Source: Paramyrothecium sp. XJ0827 (Eukaryota; Ascomycota; Sordariomycetes; Hypocreales; Stachybotryaceae). From it: DNA of 64,000 nucleotides. The notes under the pieces were generated by a model, which saw only the letters and a list, made by a program, of their open reading frames with translations, was not told the origin of the DNA and made no database searches. Numbering within the stretch: the stretch's first letter is position 1; every line of letters begins with the position of its first letter. Positions 38,770 to 50,979 of this stretch are shown in pieces. The position numbers and the translations under genes were made by a program. The stretch lies in contig JAJFPB010000007.1 in the NCBI GenBank assembly GCA_020881915.1, positions 3,348,001 through 3,412,000 on the forward strand, written 5' to 3'.

Positions 38770-41700
38770 CTAGACTGTGCCGCGGAGACGCTGCTTTCTG
38801 GCTAGCCAGTCACCAAGCATGTTGTCCAATTGCTATTCACATGATCAGTATTGCCAGTATTCATAAGCTCCTCGGCTTGACTCACAGTTGTAATTTCAGC
38901 AAGCCTCGCGTTCTGCTCCCTGAACAGTGTTCCCGCGATAGGGTGGTCGTTTGCTGCAGCGGCCGAGTTTGTCTTGTCGTAAACGACCACGAGAAGGTCA
39001 CGGATGTGATCGCTCTCGTCGAAGAAAGCCCGGAGCTTCGAGTCGTCCCAAGCTTCTTCTCTGCTTGCAGTGGTTGAAGTCTCATCCTTGGACGTCTCGT
39101 CACCATGAATAAGCTCCGGTGAAGGCGATGACTCTGTAGACTGTTCTTCCTGCGAGGACATATCCCCAACAAGACCAGGTGGCTTTGCGTGGATAGGCGA
39201 TACGGGCGATACCTCTACTGGGGACTCCGAGAGCCGCTCGGATGCTGTTGTGTCGACGTTCAGGGGGGTAATGGTCTTGTCACTCGATACGGTAGATACG
39301 GTCTGGTAACTATCGGGGAACGCCCCAGGAAGATGTGGGCGCATCAGCTTGTCAGAGCTGTCCTCTGCCGGGGTTGGTGCAGGTCGTTGGGGCGGGGGCA
39401 CATAGTTTGCTTCACTCTTGGTCCCCAGCTTGACAACTCCACCTGCTGGTCCGAAATCACCTTCCTCGTCCGAAGAAAAGTCGAGGTCCATACGAGCCTT
39501 GGCTTGGACTGCCTGCTGCGGTCTGGGTTCCACGCTTGGCTTGACGCTTCGAGCAGCAGATTTGGCAGCGATTGCTGGCTTTTCTTCACGAGGTGCTACC
39601 GTCGAAGCCGAACGCTCCTTGCTGAAGTCCCGAGATGATTGCTGATTCGAGGGTACCTCCTTGGTCTCCTGCGTGTCGGGGTCGACAATGCGCATAGATG
39701 CGGGTGGTACATTGGAAACATCGTTCGTACGTGTGTAGTCCACGGCGGATGATTTGGGCCCGGAAAGCGTCGGGGCCTTACCCGCAAGCGCAGGCTCCAT
39801 GCGAGGTTGCGGCTTCTGCAGCTTGCCCGGGGCCTTCTGCGTCCCAGCCTTTTCTGGGGCCTGCTCCATGGCCATAGGGTCCTCGCTGTCCCTGGGTTCG
39901 GACACGGTATCCATCGATCGCTTGCCAAAAGACTCATCGTCATCTTCGGTTGACTTCTTCTTGTCCTTTCTTGAGAAAAAGCTGCGGATCGCGCTTGGCT
40001 TCTTCTCCTTTTCCCGCTTCTCCTTGTCCCTGCTCTTCTTCCGGTCCTTATCAGACATCAGCTCCTTCTCCATCTTATCCAGACTGGTCCGTGACTTGAT
40101 ATCTCTGTTCATGGGGTCGTTAGCGACCTGAGCGGCGTTATCGTCGCGGAGCAGGTTCGGAGTGAGCGTGATCTTCTTGGTCTCAACAGTCTCATCTCTA
40201 AAAAAGGAATCTGTGTTGCGAATGTTGCCGTTTCGGGATATGCTGGGAGCTTCGAGCCGTGAGTCAATGGCGACATCATTCTTGTCCTGTGTCCTTTCAC
40301 GTTCCAGTTCTTCGGCCGTTTCCTCCTGAACCGGTTCTGAGATATCCACCTCCTTCTTCGGCCGGGTCGCGAGTGGTTGTATTTTGATGTCATTCTTGAT
40401 ATCTTCGACCGTTTCTTGCTGAGCCTTGGCCCGTTCCTGTTCAGGCTCTTGCTTCACGTCCTGTGCTTGTGTCTGCTGCTGTTGCTTTTGTTCCTCCTCT
40501 GCCTTCTGTTGGTCAACCTGCTGCTGGGCTGCGACTGGCTGTTTGCCGAAAAGCTCATCAATGTCTTCCTCCTCCGAGGAATAGTCGACTTCGGGATAAT
40601 CGACGTATGTAGGGTCGGTGAAAGTGACCGTCTTCCGCTTCCTACGGATCCCTGGGATGAAGGGATTCCGCGGCTTGATAGTTTGATCACCCAACATGGT
40701 GGCAGACAACTAAACCTCCGTCAATAAGTATCCACATTTTCTAGAAATGGCAACTCTCACATCGACGTTCCTATGCTTGTTCAGCCGTGCTAGCCTTTCC
40801 GTAGGCGTCTCGATGTGCTCCGCGGGCAGATAACCTGAGCCAATTCGTAAGTACAGTGCCAGTAAAGCTTGAGAATGGGTTCAATATACCTATGCTGCTG
40901 TCTTTAACCACCCTGACGAGCCACCAATAGCTATTGCTGTCGTCCAAGAGGACCATTGTGTCGCCCTTGGTTGCGTTGGCTTGGCCCTCAACTGTGGCCA
41001 CGAATGTGTGAAGGGCGTAAACGAATTCGAAATCAATCTCCTCTGCATCTTGTAAGCATTCGCTATTCCAGCCAGAACCAATGAAGCGGGGGTCGTCAGG
41101 AAAGGGGACGTCGGGATCATCATCTTCTTCAGAGCCTTCGTAGGGAATCAACAGGGAGTTCAGGCTATCTTCGTCGGGTGGACTTTGCCCGATATCTGCT
41201 TCGTCGCCTTCGTCGATGGCAAACAGAAGATGGTGCAGGTCTTTAATCAGGTCTTCGGCTATTACAGCATTGAATCCTTCCTCCGGGGCGTCCTACGCCC
41301 GTTTGTCGATTTCGAATGCGGGCGCGTTGCTCGAGGCTGTTTTCGGAACATCCGCCGCGCAGTGTTCGTGCTGGTTGGCCGCAAGGTCGACATACTCACA
41401 GCGAAGAAGATGATGGTCGTGACTAGAGCGGGCGATTGGGATTTCCTCGTTTTGGGTCTGTGTACTGGTGTTCGGACGTAAAGGCTCTGGGAATTCGTGA
41501 AGCGTAGGGGGGCGAGAATTGAGCCTGCTTAGCTCGTCCTCGGGGGCTTGGTGACTACCAAGAAGCGGAAGAAGGGGAATGGTTCGTGGTAACAGAGTCA
41601 CGCCAGGCGGTGCTAGGGGAAACCCACCATCTTCAATCGAGGGCGAACTCGAGATCTTGTCCATCATGTCATCGTCCATGTCGCCGTCGCCGTCCATGTC

Positions 41701-42301
41701 GCCCTCGTCGGACGAGGAGATGCCTCCATTCTGCGCAATGGCGAGCGCATCCTCCTCTTCCTTATTCTGCATGGCGATGCCGTTGATGGACTTGTTCACG
41801 CCGTTCGCCAGGTCCTCGGCGTACTGGTGTATGTCACCGTTGCTGTTGTCGTTCAACGAGAGGCGTGGGCTGCGCGCCTCCTCGACGGCGGTCTCCTGGG
41901 CCACCTCGCGAAGGGTTTCGGCCTGATGGGGAGCAAGCGATGGGTTGATCGGAGGTGCGGAGTGTTTTGAGGCGGACGGAGCGTGGTGGTCCTGCAGGTC
42001 GATGGTATCTGTTGTCGCGAAGAAGCAAAAAGTCCAAGTCGTTAGTTGTGACGTGAAATTTCGCACAGGGAAGGACGGGTTGGATTGCGAGGGTGCAAAG
42101 CAGAATGAAGGGTTGGGACAAGGGTGACGCAAGCAGTGTGCCAGGCCCCAAGCTGTTGGCAAGGTGCAGAGGTAGACGAGCTTGGGCTGGCGATGCAATA
42201 CTCGTCTTCATGCGTAAGGGGGGGGTGGCAGGGAGGGAGGCAGCAAAAAAGGTATTGGAAGATGCGCACTTACCGGCGCGGACAATTGATGGTCGTGTCA
42301 T
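38770..42301 (-). CDS. tea4: SH3-domain cell-polarity factor, Tea4/TeaC/Bud14 family
   Basis: Cell-end marker partner that links microtubule-delivered Tea1 to formins and protein phosphatase 1 at growth sites. Six minus-strand exons, 42274..42301, 41400..42008, 41259-adjacent exon 40890..41258, 40761..40834, 38886..40709 and 38770..38832, give 988 aa with every phase closing. The SH3 domain (about 291-350) begins FVYALHTFVATVEGQA and includes NSYWWLVRVVKDSSIGYLP; it is interrupted by an intron in its last strand. The conserved ETPTERLARLNKHRN follows. A PP1-docking RVxF-type motif, KTVTF, is at 386-390. The remainder is charged, low-complexity and Lys/Glu-rich, with a Gln-rich block. The last exon encodes QLDNMLGDWLARKQRLRGTV; it was found from a GTGAGT donor at 38885, and an unspliced reading would end differently. 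The intron at 41259-41399 (141 nt) is the least certain junction. Confidence 0.88.
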
Positions 42302-44910
42302 GGCGGCGGTAGGTTGAAACAACCTAGCAGGGCCAGCGAATGATCGTCTGGACTGGTGCTAGCAGGCAGAGGTGGGAAATGCTTGACTGTCGCCCCCGGA
42401 TGGTGCCAACTAAGTGCCGTTGATTGTGGTGGACATGAAGCGAAATTCGGGCGGGGACCAGATGTATGCCGTTTGGGCGCGATAGGGAGGCTGGCCAGCA
42501 AATCGCAAGGAGCAGGAGCAGGAGCAGGAGCAGGGTCGAAGGGGTTGATGATTTCGCCTGGGCCGGGGGGGTGCGAGCCGGTTCTCCACAGGCAAGCTCG
42601 CGCGCGTCTGACGCAGAGCCTTGCAGGACGGACGGGGCCGATGGATGGCACGGGACGGTGAGTGAGGGCGCGAGAGATTCGGAGAGCCGGTGGGCGACGA
42701 TGCAGAGATGATGATGATGATGATGCTACGATTAAGAGGGAAAAAAAAGTGGGAGCAGTAGCGGAGTCGTGGTTGCGGGATGCGCAGGGTGGGCGAAAGA
42801 TCGGATGTTGAGACTCGACTCTTTTTTCTCTCTCCAACGTCCGTTACAGCAATCTGTTTCGCAGGAATTCTCCTGCAAATCCAATGCCTGTGCCGGTGCC
42901 TGTGCCAGCCTTTGCCCTGGGTCGAGGAGGTTGGGATCAGGTCGTTGGACAGGTATTGGGCTATGAATATCAACGGGAGCCAGGGGCTGGAAGGGAAAAA
43001 AAGGTGGGACGGAGCCAGGGGGGGGAGAATTCGGGGTGGTTGTGGGCGGACGATGGGAAAAAGGAGCGCCCAGCACAAGGCAGTGTGGGGTTTGGTTTAA
43101 GTGGTGGCAGCTCCATTCACAAAGGTCTGGCCACTCAGAATCACGGACGGGGTGATTTAGGTCTCGGATGCAGGTACGGCGTCGTTATGAGCGTCTCGTA
43201 TAGGGCGATGCCTCTGTCTTCATCTCTCCCCGGTGATGCACATGGGAACCGTCGCATTTGCAGCTACGGGGACGAGGGTTTTAGAAACGGTTTACAGCAC
43301 GCAATTCACCCATGAATCGCACCTTGTAAAAACATGCAATTGTAGTCTCTGTACTGCATCCCGTCCTGCCTTACCTTCCTCCGTGCATAAAGCGTTCTCT
43401 CACGGTACATCATGCTCCGACCCGCGGGACCTTTCTCGTTGGTCGGCGGGGCCCTCTCCGCTGCGATGCGAACAACGTTGGCCCTTCCCAACTTGAACGC
43501 GACTCCTTGTCTCACGCTCTGACAACCTCTGCAATGGCATTGCACGAGCGAGAAACGAGATTGCAAGACTCACAAGGCAGGCTGGTCGCGAAGAAAACCC
43601 GCACAAGAGACGCCGCGCGAGAGAACGCAATCCCCTAGGGGGGGCTGAAACATGTCGCGGCAGTGGGCGCATCCCATTGGCCCACCCCTGGATTTGGGTG
43701 TTTCTCTCCGTCACGTCACGGTCGGCTTGGGGTCCCACCTGTGTTATAAGCAAATCATGGCATTCCGAGAGAAAGGGATGTTCCGCGTGTGATCGGTGCA
43801 TTCTTCCATCTCGGTTTTGCGATGCTGGCAACAATAATGTCACGGCTCATATCTGACGGGGACTGGCTGCATTGCTGCACCTTATCAGGTCGTCCGTCTG
43901 AGGATACCCGTAACCTCGTTTGGGCCCGTGCGTGCCGTCTGTACTGTAGTTAAAATGTTGCTCTTACAGTAGCTTCTGCTACCTTATCTTACCTTGGGTA
44001 CTTTACTCACCTTATCTTTCCAGGCTGATTACGGAGTACCTCACTCTAATTTCGAAACCTGAAACCAAGGCGCCCGTGCACGTGATGAGCCGTTACCTTT
44101 CGTAAGGTGACTTGACCAGTACAGACGAGTCGTTCTGTTAGTCCAAACGATGTCTGATAATAATCACGCCGTTAGGTTTCGCAGCTGCACCCGGTCTGCG
44201 GCATCACCATGTGACTTGTCTCACTCTGCACATCTACAGTATAGTATCCATACACACTGAAACGAGACCTAAACGCTCAACGGCAGCGAAGTAGTAAGCA
44301 GTATTGCGCGACGCTTAATATCCTACCCTATACTGATCGGCTCTGACTGTGGTGATGGCCTCGTGCGACGGTCCAAATCAACTATTAGGGTAGTTGTCTT
44401 GTTACTAAGTCGAATTTCGCTTCTGCACCGTGACTGCTCGGGTCTGATCAGATGGCCGTTCCGTGATCCGAGCCTCCTGCACACTCTTACACCAACTCTC
44501 GTCGTCGTGACTTACTCACGCATTGCCTACGATAAGACGAATGAAACATCAACAACTTCGTAGCCATTGTTATCAAAGGAACCAAAGAATTGATCTGGCC
44601 ATTACATATCAATCAGCATCACGTTCTGTTCGCAGGCGTTTCTCCTTACCAGCGAGGTGGCATGACGCCTGTAACAACCTTCCCTCCTTGGCAGGGATTG
44701 TCGCTTAACTCACCACGCGGACACACTCTTGATGTACTGAGTGAACAGCTCAGCTGCCTCATCGCGAAACTACTACTTCCTCAACCATACAGTCGCTGCG
44801 TGATCTAAGCCCAAAGTACATAATGCATCTCATAACCATTTTTTGACCTTGACAGAAAAGTCTATTGTAGTCCAATTGGTTCGCGACCGCTGTGAATCCG
44901 ACTTACAATC
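42302..44910. promoter_or_regulatory. Divergent region between tea4 and the subtilase gene
   Basis: 2.6 kb without a supported gene. The part up to about 43.1 kb is purine-rich on the plus strand, hence C/T-rich on the tea4 coding strand, consistent with a tea4 leader or promoter. It includes a (GAT)n run at about 42707-42725. Around 43981-44020 there is a cluster of CTTAC/TACCTT repeats. Open frames of up to 222 codons here are products of the biased composition. Confidence 0.45.
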
Positions 44911-46224
44911 ATGCAAGTTCTTTCTCTTCTTACCCTGGCCTCCTTGGCCTCCGCGGCCCCGGGACTGAAGCGCGCCGAGCCCGCGGCGCTGCTCAAACCG
45001 CAGGGCGAAGTGATTCCCAACAAGTACATTGTTCGGATGAGGGATGCGGCCGATGTCTCTGTAGCATCGGTCACGTACCAAGCCTCGCACACCTACAACT
45101 CACCCGGTTTCAAAGGCTTTGCCTCCGAGTTGGACGACGAAGCCCTCGAGGCGGTCCGCAACGACCCAGCAGTAAGTTCTTGCCCAGCTTGAAGAACCTC
45201 CTTCTGAACGAGGAACAGGTCGAGTATGTAGAGCACGACCAAGTGGTCAGTGCCCTTGAGTACATATCACAAGAAAACGCGCCGTGGGGCATCTCCCGCA
45301 TCTCCCACTCTACCAGCGGCGCCACCAACTACGTCTTCGACAGCTCTGCCGGGGAGGGCACCTGCGTCTACATCATCGACACAGGCATCAAGATCGATCA
45401 CGAAGAGTTCGAGGGCCGCGCCGAGTGGGTGCAGAACTTCACCGACGACGGCAACGATGGTGATGGCGGTGGACACGGCACCTGGGTCGCCGGCCTTGTC
45501 GCATCGCGCTCGTACGGCGTCGCCAAGAAGGCCAAGGTACTCGCCCTCAAGGTGTTCCGTGATAGCGGCTCCACGGAGAGCTCTATAGTCATTGCCGCCA
45601 TCGACTTCGTCGCGCAGGATGCTGGCAAGAGGGACTGCCCAGCTGGCCACGTCGCCAACCTGTCGCTCGGTGGCGGCTACAGCCAGGCCACCAACGATGC
45701 TACCGACGCCATGGTCAAGGCCGGTGTCTTCGTCGCAGTGGCTGCGGGAAACAGTAACGTCGATGCTGGCCAGACGTCTCCGGCCTCTGCACCGCTTGCC
45801 TGCACTGTCGGCGCCACGACCCCTGACGACGCCCGCGCCAGTTTCTCCAGCTATGGGCCAGTCGTCGACATCTGGGCTCCTGGCGTCAATCTGGAGTCTA
45901 CGTCTTATCGGGGAGGATCTGTAAGAAACCCCCCAACTCAAAATTCGTGTTAGAAATCAGCCATTAACAAACTGACAGACCTCCGCTTCTGGCACATCTG
46001 GCGCCAGCCCCATCGTTGCCGGCCTCGGCGCTTACTTGATGGCTTTCGAGGGTTTGGCTGGCGGCGAAGACGTGTGTGATCGAATCAAGGAGCTGGCTGT
46101 TGCAGGTGCTTTGAGTGGCCTGCCCGAAGGTAGCGCCAACCTGCTTGCTTACAATGGAGCCCCTCGGCGTGATAATCAGCCGTTGGCTGCCATTTACAGC
46201 CCCTCTGACGAAGAGGAGCTCTAA
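44911..46224 (+). CDS. Secreted subtilisin-like serine protease (S8, proteinase K-type)
   Basis: Extracellular endopeptidase. Exons 44911..45171, 45219..45920 and 45979..46224 give 402 aa, all junctions phase 0. Signal peptide MQVLSLLTLASLASA is followed by an inhibitor I9 propeptide (IPNKYIVRMRDAADVS to about residue 95). Catalytic residues: D141 (IIDTGI), H173 (GHGTWVAG), N265 of the oxyanion hole (AAGNSN) and S328 (GTSGASP). Two contexts differ from the usual family consensus: HGTW where HGTH is normal, and GTSG where GTSM is normal; the triad itself is intact. The C-terminal tail is short and acidic, ending SPSDEEEL. It is likely secreted and active, serving nutrient acquisition or host interaction, but substrate choice cannot be read from sequence. 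Confidence 0.92.
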
Positions 46225-47563
46225 AGGAAGCACAAGATACAAGCGTGCCAGGCGCTTATGGAGTTCCCATACTCAGGGCCCGTTCATTACATATGTGGAA
46301 TGTTGTTTCAAACCCATGTTTTCATGCCTCTCGGTTGTCACAACTCTTGAGTGGATATTCCCAGCTTACCTTTGTATGAAAGAACAAAGTTAGACCTCCC
46401 ACATGCTAGCTCAAAATCCTCAGGGCACCATCATCAGTCAGACGTTTATTGCTTTGACTGAAGCGTGTTCTATTGCCTCTCTTACCATGATAGACCACGC
46501 CCGTGATTGCGCGCACCCCTCACAAAGAAGCTGGGGTCTGCACAATCACCTCCAAGCCCCGAAGCTTGCAGCCAGCGCATGTCCCGTTCAGTTCGTACGT
46601 CCAACCTAGGTCCCGCTCACTCTACGGAGCTTTGTCCGACATCTCCACAACTCAGCGGATAAGACATCCAGGAGGCTGCAACATACCCGACTGTAGCTTT
46701 AGCCCCTCCCCGGTACGGAAATGCTAGATAAGTGAGAGAGAGAGAAAAAAAAAAAAGAATCTCGATTTCAAGATTCGTAGACCCCTCCTGACTCAATTGA
46801 CTTGCATGAGGCACCAGTGAGGCTATTGTCGCAGAAAAGCGTGTGTGGTCGCGTGCCAAGGTACTATACTGTAATCACATCGTTGAAGAAAAAAAAGAAG
46901 GAAAAAGAAAGACAAAGAAGCTATTCAACAGTCTTAGATATATGACGCAGATTTCGAGACAACAGAAACGAAAAGGAAAGTAACAACGAGGATTCGTCTC
47001 GCCACAAGGGAAATGAAGCACGCTAGGGCGTCATGTTGCCTTTGCGATGTGAGCGAACGCGCAACCTGTGGCACGAGCATGTTCATGGTAGAAGATGGAC
47101 ATGCGAACTGCGCGGGCTACCTTACCAGAAGCTGTATACTCGTTCAAATTGTTAAACTATCAAGCAACTATCAAGCTGCTTTTAGCCTCCAGGTTCAGGC
47201 ATCAACAACAAAGCCGGGTAACTTTTACAACAGGCAATCTGTGTCACATGAAATAAAACAAGGCATGCGGTATATCAATCGTATTAGTTGATTCTATCAT
47301 AGACCATTTTTGGTCTGTCGATTCGCAACCCAGTTGCTCTGAGACCGTGACCCTTTGTCTAGTCCTTCCTATGTAAATTTTTTACTGCCTGTTCCAAAAC
47401 ACAAATGCTTTCCTCTTCCTTTCTTTTTTCTCTCGCCGAAACAAACAAAGACGTATGATACTTTTGTTTTGTAATTATCGAACGGGAATAGACAAGTGTA
47501 AACAATGCTCGAAATGCAAACAGACGTCATTAAGAACCCCTCCTCTATACAGAAAGAGCCACA
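46225..47563. other. Convergent intergenic region subtilase / NAD-GDH
   Basis: 1.34 kb; 3' ends of two converging genes. Contains a GA/poly-A run (46733-46756) and an A-rich stretch (46888-46920). No gene seen. Confidence 0.5.
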
Positions 47564-50500
47564 TTACTGGGGAGCACTGACAGATAGGCGTCGAACCTGC
47601 TCCGCTCCGTCCTTTTGTCCTGAGATGGCGGCCATGCGCTTGGACATGCTGCAAAGATTGTTAGTTCAATGTTCGGTAGATAAACCGTTCGGTGAGACAC
47701 TTACAAATCATAGAAAGCAAACTGGCTAGGCTGGCTGCCGAACTCGTACACGAAGCGGCTAGCCAGGTAGCTACCGAAGATGGCCCTCAGGTAGCTATCG
47801 GGAACGCGAGATACGATGGTCTCGAGTCCAATCTTCTGGAGCAGCAGGTTGGGGAGAGCATCGCGCAGGACCGCATACCGGATGTTCTCGTTGGCCCACA
47901 GGTCCGAGTGCTGCAGCTCCTCGTCCAGCGTGGTAATGGCAACTGACAGTTTGTCGGACAGAACTGAGCGGGGGATGCCAGTCTGCTCGTGCTCGCGCCA
48001 AATGGCCTCAAACTCAAGCCTGGCGTTGTCCTGGATCTTGCGCTGGACTTCCTTGACGTAGTCCTTGTAGAACTGAGGAGCCTCGCCGGTCCTGGCATTG
48101 TGGCACATGTTGTTGACGAAACCTTCATCATCAAAGGACAGGGAAGCCAACACCTCAAGCGAGGAGGAGGTGACACCACCCTTGTTGGCGGAAGCATCTT
48201 TGTACAGAATGCAGCCCGCAGCCTCGAGGCGGAGCTTGGCATCCTGGGTAATGAACAGGTTGGCGCCCTCGACAATGTAAGGGATTGCGGTCTTGCCATC
48301 CTTGATGAGTCTGTTGACCGAGATAAGGTCGATCGATTCGGGGCGACCACCGCAAGGGACGAACATGTCAGTGATGCCAGTGTCGCGGAGGTGGAAGGTG
48401 TTGCGGAAGGAGGTGCCGTTTGTGATGACCTCGCCACTGGGCAGTGTCACGTTGTTGTCCTCGCACAGAACGCGGTAGCCGTCCTTCGACAGCTTGGACA
48501 GGTCGTACTCGCTGATCATGACACGCTTCTTAGCGAGGCGAAGCAGCTCCTGCCTGTCAAGACCGTTGGGATCCACGAGAACACCAGATCCGTCCACAAC
48601 GGCCGTGTAGCTCTCGTTGCCCAGTAGGATTTCGTTGCTGCCCAGATCACCGTCAGGTCCGCCAGTCTGCATCTTGCGGACCGTAGAAGGATCCAGCTCG
48701 AGCTTACGGTAGATGCCCTTGACGTACTCGCGGACAGACAGAGTGGTCATGCCGTAAACATCGTGGGGGATACCGCCCAGCTTGGGTGACTTGCCGGTGA
48801 AGAACGACTTCCACCAGGGGGCGCCTCGTGCACGGGCGTGCTCCGTAGCCCAGTCGACCAGGTCGGCGGTGTTCTCGTCGGGACCCATAAACAGAATCTC
48901 CTGCTTGCCGTGGAGGTCGACGATGGGGTTCTTGATACCCGGGGTCTCGGCAGGGAGGAGAAGATCCAAGATACTATCAATGTACTTCTCAAAGGCTTCC
49001 TGCGCCTTGTCCTGTTGCTTGGGGTCTAGAAGAATAACACCCTTGGAACCGCCTTCAGGGATATCCTTGTTCTTGCGCTGCTGAGTGCTGGCGAGTCCGT
49101 AGTTCTCGTCGAACAGGTTCCTGGCGTTGATGCCGTAGGCTTCCTTGCTTCGTGACTTGACGATGCGGATACCGCCACGAGAAATGTCCTTGAATCGCAG
49201 GTGGAAACCGCGGGACTCGGCACCAATGACGAGGAACATGCCGTACAGAGGCTTAGGATACTCGGCATCAGGCAGGAAGGAAGGGTTGAGTCGGAAGCTC
49301 AGGGCAACCTTGGTCGGGGTGAAGTAGTTCGTCTTGAGAATGGCATTGTTGAAAACGCGGAAAGCAGTCATGACCATCTCGTCGTGCTCGTTAGACACGG
49401 TCTTAGAGATCTTGTCCCGGAGGTTCTCGTCCGATAGAACTTCGACCTGGGGGGTCAACTGAACAGCTTGCGAATCGCGCTGAGTACCGAGGTGTACATT
49501 GGCAAAGGAGGCGTAGAGCGACCTCACGAGGCCAGGGTAGGTCTGAATAATCTCCATAATGTAGTCGGGGGTGAAGGTCTCTGTACGCAGACGACGCTTC
49601 AACTTGGATAGCAGTGCCGCCTGGGCGTTCTGCTTAGGGTCCAAAAGCTCAGATAGCGACGCGTACTCAGGGCCAAGTCGGTTGAGGAAGTGCTGGACGA
49701 ACACCCACGCCGAGTGTGCATAGACCGACTCCTGCAGGCTCAGCTCACCGGTGGCAAAGAGGTTGTGGAACTTGTTCTGGGGAAGACAGTACAGGAGTGA
49801 GATCTCCTTGGTGATCTGGTGAATGGACTCGTCGAGGGGAGGGAAGTAGCCCTCGAGATTCATGGCAGGGCGGAGGTAGATGGACATAACGGTGATGCCG
49901 TTGGCGAAGTTCTCCACGTACTTTCGGGAGCTAGTAACACCATAGTAGTGGTAGAGATCGCTGAGCGCGGAGAAGAGACCACGGGCTGTGCGGGTTCGGA
50001 AGGCAATGACGAGACGCTTCTCGGCCGAGTCCTCAATGTCGAAGACCTCGATGACAGGACCAGTTCGGTTGACGGCCAACTCGATGATTTCCTGGTACAT
50101 CTGCTTCGTGTTCTTGGTGGCCTTCTGCCAGAAGCCGTTGTCGGCAATGACTTCCAGGCGGGTCTCCTTGGGATCCGTCTGCTCTGGGCTCTGCTTGTAA
50201 ATGCACTGGTAGACGAAGTAGCATCGGAGGGTAGCCTTGGAGCTGGGGCTGGAGCCGATGGCAGCAGGTGATCGGAAAGTCTCGACACGGTACTTGGTCT
50301 TGCCCTGATGGTCGAGGTACTTGGCCTCGAGACGCTGCTCGTACCTCGGACCGCTGACATTCGACTTGCCAGCCTCGCTGGTGTCGATGTAGATGGCGTG
50401 GTCCTTAGCCTCCATATCTAGGCGGATCTCCTCGCGCTTATCCTCGCGAGCAAAGGAGGCGATCTTGGCCGCATACAGAGAGGTGATCTGGCTGGCAATG

Positions 50501-50979
50501 ACATCAGGAGTCTCGATGCGGAAGTAAACATCGTCAATGCCAAGCTTCTCGTAGAACCACCGAGTCTGCTCCTCGATGAGGCTCTCTGGGATCCAACCAG
50601 CGCTGAGGATGATGTCCCGGACTGCGCACGAGTTTAGATACAGTTTGATACTCGAGGGAAAAGGTGGCTTCTACTTACCGGCCTTCATCTGCTCCACCTT
50701 GCCGGTGAATTCAGGGGCAACATAGCCCACTGTGGCTGACCGCAAAATCCTTTGTCCATTGCTGTTACCACGGGACAGAAGAGGGACGCTGAAATGGGTG
50801 GGCTGTGGCGAGGGGCCGCGGCTGCTCTCGTCGTCGGCTTGGACCTGAGCCAAAGCTCTGGGCTTGGGTGATTCCGTAGCCATCTTGGACGGCTGTGAAA
50901 AGTCCTCGAAGGGATCAACGTATTCTGGAAAACTGTCCATGGGCAGGATGTTAGCTGCCATGTCCACTGCGACCGCCAT
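47564..50979 (-). CDS. GDH2: NAD-specific glutamate dehydrogenase (large fungal type)
   Basis: Catabolic enzyme that deaminates glutamate to 2-oxoglutarate and ammonium with NAD+. Minus-strand exons 50679..50979, 47705..50621 and 47564..47648 join to 1100 aa, in the range of the ~115-kDa fungal NAD-GDH class rather than the 50-kDa hexameric type. The N-terminal 100 residues are variable. The catalytic core includes LVIGAESRGFHLRFKDISRG, PEGGSKGVILLDP, ENTADLVDWATEHARARGA and the nucleotide-binding part around VVDGSGVLVDPNGLDRQEL and FVPCGGRPESIDL. The last intron has a GTAAGT donor and restores FYDFMSKRMAAISGQ; without splicing the protein would stop at FYDL. A carbon-catabolite or nitrogen control site was not identified. 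A long purine-rich plus strand upstream (52.7-52.96 kb) suggests a distant start or long leader. Confidence 0.95.

Noticed and set aside
42410..43078. 222-codon minus-strand frame upstream of tea4
   Set aside because: C/T-rich leader composition gives Ser/Pro/His-rich translation; no start or splice evidence.
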